The notes beneath the pieces are model-generated. The model searched no databases. It had not been told where the DNA came from and was given only the letters and a program-made list of their open reading frames with translations. From positions 1-62,637 of the forward strand of contig CAIVDU010000033.1 in NCBI GenBank assembly GCA_903904815.1: a DNA stretch of 62,637 nucleotides, in the 5' to 3' direction. The DNA comes from an uncultured Armatimonadota bacterium (GTDB taxonomy: Bacteria > Armatimonadota > Fimbriimonadia > Fimbriimonadales > Fimbriimonadaceae). This document shows, one piece after another, positions 22,698 to 31,074 of this stretch; the first letter of the stretch is position 1, and each line of letters starts with the position of its first letter. Made by a program: the position numbers and the translations under genes.

Positions 22698-24836
22698 TTA
22701 CAGGCTCGGGGGAGGAGTGGCGGCGCCGCCAGCTCCCATGGCGCCGATCATGCCGAGGGGCGACTTCTTCAGAGCGGCCATTTTCTTGGAGACGAGGTCT
22801 TGCAGATTCTGGGGAAGATTGTTAGCGGACACTGTTTCCGCGTCGCTCCCGAGTTTGTTGTCCTTGAGAGTGCCGGTCAGCCGAATATTGTCCGTGAGGT
22901 GGAACGTGAGGTGATAGACGACTCGGCTTCCCAGCTTCATCTTGTCGAACTTCGGCATCATGTTCGACATCTTGGCGAAGGCTGGCTGGTCTGACAGATA
23001 CTTCAGAACCGCTAGTTCGTCGGCGCCCACAATCTGAGGAATTGCCGATCCGTCGTCGCCAGCGGAAATGGGAGAGACAAATGGTTCCTGCTCTGCGGTC
23101 ATTTCGAAGACTCCGCCACCCGGAACGCCCGAGGGCAGCAATTCGGTGGGCTCATCCTTATAGTCCTGTCCTCCCATCGATAGGGCCATCATTTGAGTCA
23201 TGATGTTAGAGTCGCTGTCAGCTGCCTTACCGACTTGAAGCTGAGCCATTGGCCCGTAGACCATTTCAGCGAGGCTGGCCTGTTGGCTCATGCTGAGGGT
23301 GTCCAGTGAAACCCGCCCGCCCGTCAAGAGCGCCTGTCTTCGGTCCGGCGAGATTTGACCGTAAATTCGGTACATGTTCCAATTGGTGATCCCGTCCATC
23401 CCCTGAGTGGCACTACCCGGAACAAATAGCGAAAGATAGACTTGCGTCAGTCCGGCGATCATCGGGGAAGGAGCCTTTTGAGCAAACTCTGCAACGTCAT
23501 CAAGACTTGCCAATCCTTTCGCTCGTGCGGATCTCATGAGCTTGCCAAGGGCCGCTCTGTCCGTTCGGTTTTGACGAGCAGATTCGGGTGAAGCGGGTTT
23601 GATTTCGATCCAGCCGTTCTCGTAGTTCTTGACTAGGTTTTTACCGTCTTCAAGTTCTTGAACAAAGCTCTCCAAGGTGTCCGCGGTACCGAGCAAGCTT
23701 CCGATGAGCCCGAGAGCGTCGTCGGGGACCACGGCGACCATTGGCTTTTGACGATTCTGGGCGAGAGCGAGCAGCTTGTCGGTGGGAGTGAGTGCCAAGG
23801 GATCATGATGCTCAGGGTCGACGAGGAACGGTTGAAATATCGCCGGAACAGGATGCTGGCCACCCATCATGCCGCCCCCTTGGCGGGAAACGAGCTTCGT
23901 AAATGCCTGAGATTCCGGTGAAAGCTCGATTTTTGTGGAGGTCGAAGCGGTGCTTGCCGGTTTCTCCAGCATTGCTTGCAGCATTCCCGTGTCGAGCGGG
24001 TCGTTCGCCGTAAGGAGGATGTTTCCTTTGGCATCGTAAAGCGCAAGCGTTGCGGTGACGCCACCCAAGAAGGGCATGGCTCCGACAACGAGATCCGCCT
24101 TCGAATATCCGTCGATGACTTTGCCCATTCGTGCCATGTAATTTTTGAGATAGGCCGCCGACGGATCGTCCATGTTAACGCCGGGGATTTCCGTTGGAGC
24201 ACCCGACTTAGGAACCGATGCGTTGTGGGATTTGATCAGTTCTCCAATGATCGCGTCGGCATCTCCTCCCAGCGACAACTGCATTTGATTTGGATGGGTC
24301 GAGAAAACTGCGCGGCGGTCTGGCGGGAGTACTAGCGAACTCGGGTCGATTCCCTTGAGCAATTTGAGCACGGCCACTTTTTCGGGGGTCATCGCGGACA
24401 TCGCGGCGAGAGCGGCCGCTTGCGGATCGGAGCTGATATCGTGCTTCTTGGTGTCCTGCTGTGCCTTGGCCCAGTCACTCAAACCCTTGTTGATCAGCGC
24501 CGCTATCTGAGACGCTTGACGCGCGTTCTCGTGTCGCGCTTCGGCTCTTCGAGCAATGACGTCAGCAGAGAAGATATATCCGTCCGAGGTCTTTTTCCAC
24601 TGTCCGGCATCGACCTTGGCGATCTCGTTCATGAGATCCGGTAGGGGCACCGAAGTTGCGGCGATGACAAGCACGTCTTTGGCGCACGCGGTGGATACGG
24701 ATAGGTTGAGGCTCGTAGCTTTTCCAAGGTCGACTACGAGCCGCGACAAAGGTTCGGCGCGACAAGTAAAGCTAACTGATGGAGTTTGCCCTCGCATCGA
24801 GGCCAGCACAAGCGCTTGAAGCAGCAACGTAGTCAT
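22698..24836 (-). CDS. Exported protein with N-terminal STN-like domain, paralogue B
   Basis: This 712-residue protein is the sister of the one at 20561-22654. The signal peptide is about residues 1-15. The STN-like module follows (VSFTCRAEPLSRLVVDLGKA, VLVIAATSVPLPDLMNEIAKV), then helical and low-complexity regions rich in Met, Ala and Gln. The C-terminal stretch KKSPLGMIGAMGAGGAAT is glycine-rich. It differs from paralogue A mainly in the middle third. A function in envelope assembly is possible because STN modules dock on other envelope proteins, but nothing in the sequence proves it. A TAAACT box lies seven bases before its ATG. Confidence 0.8.
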   Translation of the reverse strand: MTTLLLQALVLASMRGQTPSVSFTCRAEPLSRLVVDLGKATSLNLSVSTACAKDVLVIAATSVPLPDLMNEIAKVDAGQWKKTSDGYIFSADVIARRAEARHENARQASQIAALINKGLSDWAKAQQDTKKHDISSDPQAAALAAMSAMTPEKVAVLKLLKGIDPSSLVLPPDRRAVFSTHPNQMQLSLGGDADAIIGELIKSHNASVPKSGAPTEIPGVNMDDPSAAYLKNYMARMGKVIDGYSKADLVVGAMPFLGGVTATLALYDAKGNILLTANDPLDTGMLQAMLEKPASTASTSTKIELSPESQAFTKLVSRQGGGMMGGQHPVPAIFQPFLVDPEHHDPLALTPTDKLLALAQNRQKPMVAVVPDDALGLIGSLLGTADTLESFVQELEDGKNLVKNYENGWIEIKPASPESARQNRTDRAALGKLMRSARAKGLASLDDVAEFAQKAPSPMIAGLTQVYLSLFVPGSATQGMDGITNWNMYRIYGQISPDRRQALLTGGRVSLDTLSMSQQASLAEMVYGPMAQLQVGKAADSDSNIMTQMMALSMGGQDYKDEPTELLPSGVPGGGVFEMTAEQEPFVSPISAGDDGSAIPQIVGADELAVLKYLSDQPAFAKMSNMMPKFDKMKLGSRVVYHLTFHLTDNIRLTGTLKDNKLGSDAETVSANNLPQNLQDLVSKKMAALKKSPLGMIGAMGAGGAATPPPSL

Positions 24837-24843
24837 TGCTGTC

Positions 24844-24849
24844 AGTTTA
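24844..24849 (-). promoter_or_regulatory. Putative -10 box of STN-like paralogue B (leaderless type)
   Basis: TAAACT on the minus strand ends seven bases before the ATG at 24836, mirroring the arrangement of the paralogous gene. Confidence 0.4.
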
Positions 24850-24876
24850 CGAGCATGAGGGTCTCGCTTGGAGATT

Positions 24877-25620
24877 TCAAGCGGTGCTTCTGCGTCTGTG
24901 GGCCCAAATTGCTATTCCGGCGAAGGTTATCGCTCCGCAGAGGTCCAGCAGGACGTCATACGCCGATCCGGTGCGGCCCGGTTGCGAACTCTGGCGGAGT
25001 TCATCGAAACAAGCGGTGATCAAGGCAAAGACCACTCCTACTTGGGCTGATGGGATGAGGGGGCGCTCGATCCGTTTACTCGCCGTCATTACCAAGAGCC
25101 CGAGCGAACCGTAGAAGCAAAAGTGAAAGGTTTTTCGGAACGATAGCGTGATGAGGTGGACTTGATCCGAAGACAAGCCCCAGTGGGTTAGAAGTCGAAA
25201 CATTGGCCCGGCTCCCCCGACGCCACTGCTGAAAAAGCCCACTCCGACTCCCAGAGCCAACGCAATTGCGATTCCGGAAAGTGGTCGCCTGTCAGATCCT
25301 TTGGTAAGCACTCCAGCGAAGATTACTGAACCGGTTACAACTAATCCGGCAGCTACTTGGAACACGATTGGCAGCAATTGACCTCGATCATGTGGATCGG
25401 CTGGGAAGGACCATGACAGTGAAACTCCCGCGTCGAATGCCAACGCCATTGGCAAGATCCATTTCCGATTCTCTGCCTGGAAGGCAACGATGATCAGGGC
25501 GCCAATCATCAGTCCGTAGGTAGCGGGTAAGTATTCGGCCGAGAAAGCCGTTCCCCCGAGAATCGCCAGGAGCACCTCAACGACTAAACCGGCCAGAATC
25601 ATCCGCCTATTCAACCCCAT
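24877..25620 (-). CDS. VanZ-like family membrane protein
   Basis: This 247-residue protein has about seven hydrophobic segments. Its C-terminal third matches the VanZ-like pattern: FRKTFHFCFYGSLGLL, then ITACFDELRQSSQPGRTGS, then YDVLLDLCGAI, which contain the family's conserved D-E, Q-x-x-x-P-G-R and D-V-x-x-D residues. The N-terminal half adds four extra membrane helices. VanZ-like proteins are linked in some species to glycopeptide resistance, but the family is broad and the role here is unknown. The ATG at 25620 is a choice; a GTG at 25647 would add nine residues. It is divergent from fba. Confidence 0.8.
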   Translation of the reverse strand: MGLNRRMILAGLVVEVLLAILGGTAFSAEYLPATYGLMIGALIIVAFQAENRKWILPMALAFDAGVSLSWSFPADPHDRGQLLPIVFQVAAGLVVTGSVIFAGVLTKGSDRRPLSGIAIALALGVGVGFFSSGVGGAGPMFRLLTHWGLSSDQVHLITLSFRKTFHFCFYGSLGLLVMTASKRIERPLIPSAQVGVVFALITACFDELRQSSQPGRTGSAYDVLLDLCGAITFAGIAIWAHRRRSTA

Positions 25621-25672
25621 CTTGACGGCTGTTGAAGACAAGCTCACGGCCCACGGCCGCTGGCTCGCAAGG

Positions 25673-25678
25673 TACTAT
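25673..25678 (+). promoter_or_regulatory. Putative -10 box of fba (leaderless type)
   Basis: TACTAT ends six bases before the fba ATG at 25685, and no ribosome binding site is seen between them. Confidence 0.4.
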
Positions 25679-25684
25679 CGAGCC

Positions 25685-26710
25685 ATGCCGGTTCCGGATC
25701 CACAGACATTCGCTCGAATTCTAGATGCTTCGATCGAAGGGAAATACGCCATTGCCTCCATCAACGTGACTTCGAGCAACACCGCTGCGGCAGCGCTCGC
25801 AGCCTTCGCGGAGACCAAGAGCGATGGAATTCTGCAGATTTCTACGGGAGGCGGAGAGTTCTTCAGCGGACCGGCTAAGGACATGGCTCTCGGCGCTATC
25901 GCGTTAGCTGAGTACATCCACCGGATCGCAGAAAGGCTCGATGTTTACATCGCGATCACGACCGACCACTGCGTCCCGGCAAAAGTCGAACCGTTCCTCA
26001 AACCGCTGATTGCCGAGGCGAAGCGACGACAGCAGGCCGGACTTCGAAACCTTTTCAACGGTCACATGTTCGATGGCTCCGAGCTTCCCATGAAGCAAAA
26101 CATGGAGATCGCTCGCGGTCTTCTTGCCGAGATGGCTCCTCTTGGGCTGTTTCTTGAAGTTGAGGCTGGCGTCGTCGGTGGCGAGGAAGATGGAATCGAC
26201 AACACCCACGCCGACCACAGCAAGCTTTTCACCACCCCTGAGGACATGGTGTACGTGTACGAGCAACTGCACGATCTTGGAGCGTTTACGCTTGCCGCAA
26301 CTTTTGGTAATGTCCACGGCGTTTACAAGCCGGGCAACGTGAAGCTCAAGCCCTCGATCTTGAAAGATGGAAACGACGCGGTCGTAGCCAAGTACGGCGC
26401 TGCTGCGAAGCACAAGCTTGTATTCCACGGTGGAAGCGGATCGACACTTGATGAGATCCACGAGACTCTGGACTACGGCGTCGTGAAGATGAACGTCGAC
26501 ACCGATTGTCAGTATCACTTCACCCGGCCGATCGCCGATCACATGCTCAAGAACTACGACGGAGTTTTGCGAATCGACGGAGAGATGGGCGACAAGAAGA
26601 CTTACGATCCCCGCAGCTACCTCAAGAAGGGAGAGAAGGGAATGAAGGACCGCGTCATCCAGGCAAGCACCGAACTTCGCAGTCTCGGCAAATCGATCTA
26701 CCGAGCCTGA
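25685..26710 (+). CDS. fba: Class II fructose-bisphosphate aldolase
   Basis: This 341-residue zinc-dependent aldolase splits fructose 1,6-bisphosphate in glycolysis and makes it in gluconeogenesis. Class IIA motifs are present: AITTDHCVPAK with the catalytic Asp and a zinc His, a NLFNGHMFDGSELP segment, EVEAGVVGGEEDG, NVHGVYKPGN with a zinc His, VFHGGSGST, and VVKMNVDTDCQ. The frame is open for 63 bases further upstream, but MPVPDPQTF matches the family start and has the -10-like box just ahead. The next gene follows after three bases. Confidence 0.95.
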   Translation: MPVPDPQTFARILDASIEGKYAIASINVTSSNTAAAALAAFAETKSDGILQISTGGGEFFSGPAKDMALGAIALAEYIHRIAERLDVYIAITTDHCVPAKVEPFLKPLIAEAKRRQQAGLRNLFNGHMFDGSELPMKQNMEIARGLLAEMAPLGLFLEVEAGVVGGEEDGIDNTHADHSKLFTTPEDMVYVYEQLHDLGAFTLAATFGNVHGVYKPGNVKLKPSILKDGNDAVVAKYGAAAKHKLVFHGGSGSTLDEIHETLDYGVVKMNVDTDCQYHFTRPIADHMLKNYDGVLRIDGEMGDKKTYDPRSYLKKGEKGMKDRVIQASTELRSLGKSIYRA

Positions 26711-26713
26711 CGC

Positions 26714-27196
26714 ATGTATCGAGTCCACGCCAACGACGGGAACCTGTACGAAGCCCCGAGCCTGGCCGTCCTCCAACAATGGGTGCAGGAGGGCCGGCTC
26801 ATTCCGTCGACCGTCGTGGAAGATCTGCTGAGCGGCACCGAAGGACCTGCGAGCGCGATCGAAGGTCTCCGCTTCCATCTGGCTGGAGACTACACAGAAC
26901 CAAGTGCTGGCAATGCTGAGTACCCAAGGGTCACTCCCGTTCAGAATCCGGGTTGCGCGGTGCATGTCCCACTGGTCCTTGTCACGCTCACCACGTGCTT
27001 CTTTGCCCCTGCTGGCGTCATCGGCGTCATTTTTGCCGCTAAAATTCCCCAGTTGCTTGCCCAGGGGGATACCGAAAAGGCCAAACAGTACGCCAGAATC
27101 GCCTATCTCTTTGCTGCGCTGGCTTTGGTTTTAGGAACCCTGTTCCAGATGCTTCTCATGAAATATGGCAAAGCCCTTGGGCTTCCAGTAAGCTAG
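26714..27196 (+). CDS. GYF-like plus dispanin (CD225) domain membrane protein
   Basis: This 160-residue protein has an N-terminal GYF_2-like module (YRVHANDGNLYEAP, LQQWVQEGRLIPSTVV; about 1-50), a linker, and two membrane helices. These enclose the dispanin-type sequence IGVIFAAKIPQLLAQGDTEKA and QYARIAYLF. Bacterial CD225/dispanin proteins are widespread, and their role is not established. It lies three bases after fba and is probably cotranscribed, although a functional link to glycolysis is unlikely. Confidence 0.8.
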   Translation: MYRVHANDGNLYEAPSLAVLQQWVQEGRLIPSTVVEDLLSGTEGPASAIEGLRFHLAGDYTEPSAGNAEYPRVTPVQNPGCAVHVPLVLVTLTTCFFAPAGVIGVIFAAKIPQLLAQGDTEKAKQYARIAYLFAALALVLGTLFQMLLMKYGKALGLPVS

Positions 27197-27231
27197 CACC
27201 TGTTTATCGCTTTGTATTTTAGAGCCCCTCT

Positions 27232-27414
27232 ATGAATCTCATCCTAGAACTCATCGGAAAGAAAGTCACCGTCCACAGCGTCCTTGCCGAAACCGAGAAG
27301 CAAGACGTTGGAGTCCTTCAGGCAGCCGACTCTGAGTGGCTGAAATTGCACAAAGAGAGTGGAGAAACTCTCTACTTTTCCATCCACCGCATCCGACAAG
27401 TGAAACCGTTTTAA
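27232..27414 (+). CDS. Small conserved-looking protein upstream of surE
   Basis: This 60-residue, highly charged protein looks like a small beta-barrel: IGKKVTVHSVL, DVGVLQAAD, WLKLHKES, LYFSIHRIRQVKPF. The alternation resembles Sm-like or SH3-like folds and ends with I-x-x-I-R-x-V-K-P as in some RNA-binding small barrels. That resemblance is weak and is an inference. The TAA stop is directly followed by the surE GTG, so the two are coupled. No family name can be given. Confidence 0.65.
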   Translation: MNLILELIGKKVTVHSVLAETEKQDVGVLQAADSEWLKLHKESGETLYFSIHRIRQVKPF

Positions 27415-28182
27415 GTGCGGATTCTGATCACGAATGATGACGGCATAGGCGCGCCGGGACTCACCGCCCTCGTAGAAGCTGCGAAGTCCTTCGGAGAAGT
27501 TCGGGTCGTTGCGCCGGATCGAGAGCGAAGCGCCTGCGGTCACTCGATGACGATGCGGGACCCCCTACGAGTAACCCCGGTCGATTGGGATGGTATTCAC
27601 GCTTTCAAGGTCAACGGACTCCCCGTGGATTGCGTGAATGTGGGAATGCAGATTGCCTGGCCAGACGGCTGTGACGTTGTGCTCAGCGGCATCAATGCCG
27701 GTCCAAATCTTGGGTTCGACGTGACCTACAGCGGGACAGTCGGAGCCGCGATGGAAGGGACGATCAACCACGTTCGGGGTATCGCCGTCAGCATGGCAAG
27801 CTTCGTTTCGGGCGCTCCATTCCATTTTCTTACCGGAACCAAATGGCTTCAGGAAAACTTGGGCACGCTTCTCGAGGTTCCGCTTGACCCTCTCACCTTT
27901 CTCAACGTCAACATTCCCAACGTCGAGTTCGAGGAACTACGAGGCGCACGGGTCGCTCCGATGGGGCAGAGAATCTACGAAGAGCGACTCGAGTATCGGG
28001 ACGATCCGTGGGGACAGCCCTACTATTGGCAGGGCGGCGTCCAGGTTCTTGCCTCAGATCAGCCAGGAACGGACGTTGCCACCGTAAGCCAGTTGTTTGT
28101 GAGTATCACCCCTGTTTCGGTGGATTGGACCGCGCATTCTCAGCTCAAGCGCCTTCAAGACATCGTTCACGGCGGTCGCTAG
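27415..28182 (+). CDS. surE: 5'/3'-nucleotidase SurE
   Basis: This 255-residue stationary-phase survival protein dephosphorylates nucleoside monophosphates. The N-terminal metal site RILITNDDGIGAPG (DD motif) is intact, followed by VVAPDRERSACGHSMT, the VLSGINAGPNLG asparagine ligand region and TYSGTVGAAMEG. The GTG start follows the preceding stop codon with no gap. In many bacteria surE neighbours pcm or umpB; here the coupled partner is a 60-residue unknown. Confidence 0.95.
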   Translation: MRILITNDDGIGAPGLTALVEAAKSFGEVRVVAPDRERSACGHSMTMRDPLRVTPVDWDGIHAFKVNGLPVDCVNVGMQIAWPDGCDVVLSGINAGPNLGFDVTYSGTVGAAMEGTINHVRGIAVSMASFVSGAPFHFLTGTKWLQENLGTLLEVPLDPLTFLNVNIPNVEFEELRGARVAPMGQRIYEERLEYRDDPWGQPYYWQGGVQVLASDQPGTDVATVSQLFVSITPVSVDWTAHSQLKRLQDIVHGGR

Positions 28183-28188
28183 CCAAAT

Positions 28189-28704
28189 CTAGGCGGACTG
28201 TCGAGCTTCGATGGCGTGCGCGACAATGCGAACAAAGTTAGCCTTATCCTCTTCGTTCTCGAAAGCCGATAAGGGTATGGCGACAAAGGACAGCAGTCGC
28301 ATGCGGACCAAGTAATACTCCCGTCTCTCGACGACGTCTCGAACGTTGGTGAGCGGAAGCCGCCAGCGTAAAGGGGTAGGTCGGTCCGACGTGTCATAAA
28401 ACGTCAAGAATTCGTCATCTATCTCGGCGAAGCAACCCTGGGCAAAAAGACTGCTCGCTTTTCCAGAAGACAAGATTCCTCGAGCCGGCAAGGACAAGGG
28501 CCAAAGGATCGCAGTGAATCCGATGACCTGCATCAGGCCATGCCCCAGGACCACCATAAGAAGGCCGAAGCTCGGCACTGTCGCGGCAAACCACCAAAGT
28601 GTGCGGATGTACTCCTCGCTCGCTAAATACGCAAGTCGCAGGCGGGGTATCTGAAAGGTTCGCGTCTTCAAGGTTTCGCTTCTCGTATAAGGGGACGGGG
28701 GCAT
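28189..28704 (-). CDS. YcxB-like membrane protein
   Basis: This 171-residue protein has two membrane helices near residues 40-85, followed by a soluble beta-rich domain (AEIDDEFLTFYDTSD, LPLTNVRDVVERREYYLV, FVAIPLSAFENEED). This is the pattern of the YcxB-like C-terminal domain, a PH-like fold. The ATG at 28704 is preferred over in-frame upstream starts because those run into the divergent enoyl-CoA hydratase gene and its promoter. The function is not known. Confidence 0.65.
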   Translation of the reverse strand: MPPSPYTRSETLKTRTFQIPRLRLAYLASEEYIRTLWWFAATVPSFGLLMVVLGHGLMQVIGFTAILWPLSLPARGILSSGKASSLFAQGCFAEIDDEFLTFYDTSDRPTPLRWRLPLTNVRDVVERREYYLVRMRLLSFVAIPLSAFENEEDKANFVRIVAHAIEARQSA

Positions 28705-28705
28705 T

Positions 28706-28732
28706 TTGACACGTCGATCTGCGTGCCATACT
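28706..28732 (+). promoter_or_regulatory. Promoter of the enoyl-CoA hydratase gene (leaderless type)
   Basis: TTGACA (28706-28711), a 15-base spacer and CATACT (28727-28732) are followed six bases later by the ATG at 28739. The predicted start of transcription coincides with the start codon. It is the best two-box promoter in the window. Confidence 0.55.
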
Positions 28733-28738
28733 TCGTCC

Positions 28739-29494
28739 ATGCTCAAGGTCGAAGTTGACGGGGCCGTGCTCCGGGTAACTCTGGATCGTCCGGAGGTCCG
28801 AAATGCGCTCAACGATGAACTGATTGGCGCTTTGACCGAGACCTTTCGTTCAATCTCCCCTCACACTCGGGTCGTCGTTCTCGGTGGGGAAGGTTCTGCG
28901 TTTTGCGCAGGCGCCGACCTTGGCTGGATGAAGCTAACCACCGACTACAGTGCGGAAGAAAACGAGCGAGACGCCGTCAAGGTAGCTCGGCTCTTTCAGA
29001 CACTGACTGAATGTCCAGCCGTGGTTATCTGCAAGATCCATGGTCCGGCGTTCGGGGGAGGCGCTGGCCTGGTTGCGTCGAGCGACATCGCGATCGCCAG
29101 TCCGGAAGCCAAATTCGCGTTTAGCGAGGTTCGAATCGGACTTGTGCCGGCCACGATTTCCCCCGCTGTTCTTTCTAAAATTGGGGCCAGCCACGCGAGA
29201 GCGCTTTTCACTACTGGCGAAGCCTTTTCCGCCAGCCGAGCCCTGTCCATTGGCCTCGTCCACGAAGTAGTCTCGGCGACCGAACTTGATGGGACGATCG
29301 AGTCCAAAGTGACCCACGTGCTTAACTCCGCCCCTGGCGCGGTCGCCATCGCCAAGAGGATCGCATCCCAGCCTCCGATGCAGTTAGAAGAGGCAGCTAA
29401 GCTACTCGCGAGAGTTCGCGGAAGTGAAGAAGCGCGAGAAGGGTTCTCAGCATTCCTCGAGAAGCGCCCGGCGGCGTACGTGGTTAAGCGATGA
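28739..29494 (+). CDS. Enoyl-CoA hydratase/isomerase family protein
   Basis: This 251-residue crotonase-fold enzyme probably hydrates an enoyl-CoA or methylglutaconyl-CoA. The N-terminal strands LKVEVDGAVLRVTLDRPEVRNAL lead to the oxyanion loop GEGSAFCAGADLGWMK, followed by KIHGPAFGGGAGLVASSDIAIA and FAFSEVRIGLVPA, with glutamates in the usual catalytic positions. It overlaps the biotin carboxylase gene by four bases (ATGA), a pairing seen in leucine-degradation clusters. The acyl-CoA dehydrogenase and carboxyltransferase of that pathway are not in the window, so the substrate is open. Confidence 0.88.
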   Translation: MLKVEVDGAVLRVTLDRPEVRNALNDELIGALTETFRSISPHTRVVVLGGEGSAFCAGADLGWMKLTTDYSAEENERDAVKVARLFQTLTECPAVVICKIHGPAFGGGAGLVASSDIAIASPEAKFAFSEVRIGLVPATISPAVLSKIGASHARALFTTGEAFSASRALSIGLVHEVVSATELDGTIESKVTHVLNSAPGAVAIAKRIASQPPMQLEEAAKLLARVRGSEEAREGFSAFLEKRPAAYVVKR

Positions 29495-31002
29495 CTCCGA
29501 TCAGACGGCTTCTGGTGGCAAATCGGGGAGAAATCGCGGTGAGGGTGATAAGGGCCGCTCGCGAGATGGGAATCCACACGATTGCCGTTTTCAGTGAAGC
29601 CGATACCCATGCGATCCACGTTCAGTTGGCCGATGAAGCTCACTGCATCGGCCCTGGGGAAGCCGCTCTCAGCTATCTAGATGCGAACAAAATAATCGAC
29701 GTCGCGCTTCAGAGCCGCGCCGACGCCATACACCCGGGTTACGGGTTTCTGAGCGAACGGGCTGAGTTCTCGGAGTCCTGCAAATCGGCTGGGATCATCT
29801 TTGTGGGACCATCCGCCGGGGCGATGCAGTTGCTGGGATCCAAGATGGAGGCAAAATCCCTAGCGGTTAAAGCGGGCGTGCCGGTCGTTCCCGGCTACTT
29901 TGAGCGCGGCGCCGACGAGGAGCGGCTTCGATCCGCCGCACATCTGATCGGCTACCCCGTGCTGCTCAAAGCTTCGGCCGGAGGGGGCGGGAGAGGGATG
30001 CGCATCGTCCGAAGCGACCAGGATTTTGCTAACGAGCACTCGATCGCAACGAGCGAAGCATTGAAAGCCTTCGGTGATGGCTCCATGATGGTTGAGAAGC
30101 TCATCGAGCGTCCTCGGCACATCGAAGTTCAGGTTCTTGCCGACGATATGGGGAATGTGACCTGCCTATTCGAGCGCGAATGCAGCATCCAAAGGCGTCA
30201 CCAGAAACTCATTGAGGAGTCTCCATCTCCGCTGAAAGGGTACGAGGAGCTTTGGCCTGGGATGAGAGCCGCTGCGATTGCTCTGGTTAAAGAAGCTCAC
30301 TATGTGGGTGCGGGAACCGTCGAGTTCATCGTCGATCCACAAGACGGAGCGTTCTATTTTCTGGAGGTCAACGCCCGACTGCAGGTTGAGCATCCGGTCA
30401 CCGAGGCGATCACTGGCTTGGACCTTGTGCAATGGCAACTCAAGATCGCCCAAGGTGAGCCGCTATCCATCGATCACGCGTTGATTGAGGGGAACCGCGA
30501 GCGACAGGTAGGTCACGCGATCGAGGCGCGTGTGGTTGCGGAAGATCCCGACCGGAACTTCATGCCTTCCGTGGGCAAGATCCTGGCATGGGGGCAGCCT
30601 TCAGGGCCAGGAATTCGAGTCGACACCGGCTACCAAACTGGCATCGAGGTTCCCAGCTTTTACGATTCGTTGCTCGCAAAGGTGATCGTTCACGCGGAAA
30701 CACGGGCGTCAGCAATTCGCAAGTTGACGGCCGCGCTCGAAGATTTTCACGTGCTGGGAGTTAAGACGAACATCGAGTTTCTGCTGTCGGTTTTAGCCAG
30801 CAAGGAGTTTCAAGTTGGCGAGATCGATACCGGACTGGTGGATCGAGATTTTCATCAGCTTCCCCGGTCCGCGTTTCCCGGGGAGCTTGCGCTCATCCTG
30901 AACTCGCCCTTACTGAGTTCTGAGAGCCGGAGTAAAACGGTCTCCGAACCTAGCGGTGTCACTGTCTGGATGTTAACGGACGGTTACCGGAACGCGAGAT
31001 AG
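29491..31002 (+). CDS. accC: Biotin carboxylase
   Basis: This 503-residue ATP-grasp enzyme carboxylates the biotin of a carrier protein using bicarbonate. Motifs in order are LLVANRGEIAVRVIRAARE, PGYGFLSERAEF, KASAGGGGRGMRIV, the FERECSIQRRHQKLIEE segment, and VNARLQVEHPVTEAITG. The last 45 residues extend beyond the usual AccC end and are not a biotinyl domain. The separate BCCP encoded at 32595 could be its partner in acetyl-CoA carboxylase. The overlap with enoyl-CoA hydratase instead points to a methylcrotonyl- or geranyl-CoA type complex. Both readings remain possible. Confidence 0.9.
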   Translation: MTPIRRLLVANRGEIAVRVIRAAREMGIHTIAVFSEADTHAIHVQLADEAHCIGPGEAALSYLDANKIIDVALQSRADAIHPGYGFLSERAEFSESCKSAGIIFVGPSAGAMQLLGSKMEAKSLAVKAGVPVVPGYFERGADEERLRSAAHLIGYPVLLKASAGGGGRGMRIVRSDQDFANEHSIATSEALKAFGDGSMMVEKLIERPRHIEVQVLADDMGNVTCLFERECSIQRRHQKLIEESPSPLKGYEELWPGMRAAAIALVKEAHYVGAGTVEFIVDPQDGAFYFLEVNARLQVEHPVTEAITGLDLVQWQLKIAQGEPLSIDHALIEGNRERQVGHAIEARVVAEDPDRNFMPSVGKILAWGQPSGPGIRVDTGYQTGIEVPSFYDSLLAKVIVHAETRASAIRKLTAALEDFHVLGVKTNIEFLLSVLASKEFQVGEIDTGLVDRDFHQLPRSAFPGELALILNSPLLSSESRSKTVSEPSGVTVWMLTDGYRNAR

Positions 31003-31074
31003 CGGGACTTTCGGCTCTTCTGAAATTCTGAGTTGCGTATCGATAGTGTGACGTACACGCCACTGGGAAAATCG

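Noticed and set aside
25904-26965. Minus-strand open frame of 353 codons opposite fba
   Set aside because: The plus strand encodes a complete aldolase with all zinc ligands. The reverse frame also crosses into the next gene without a family match.
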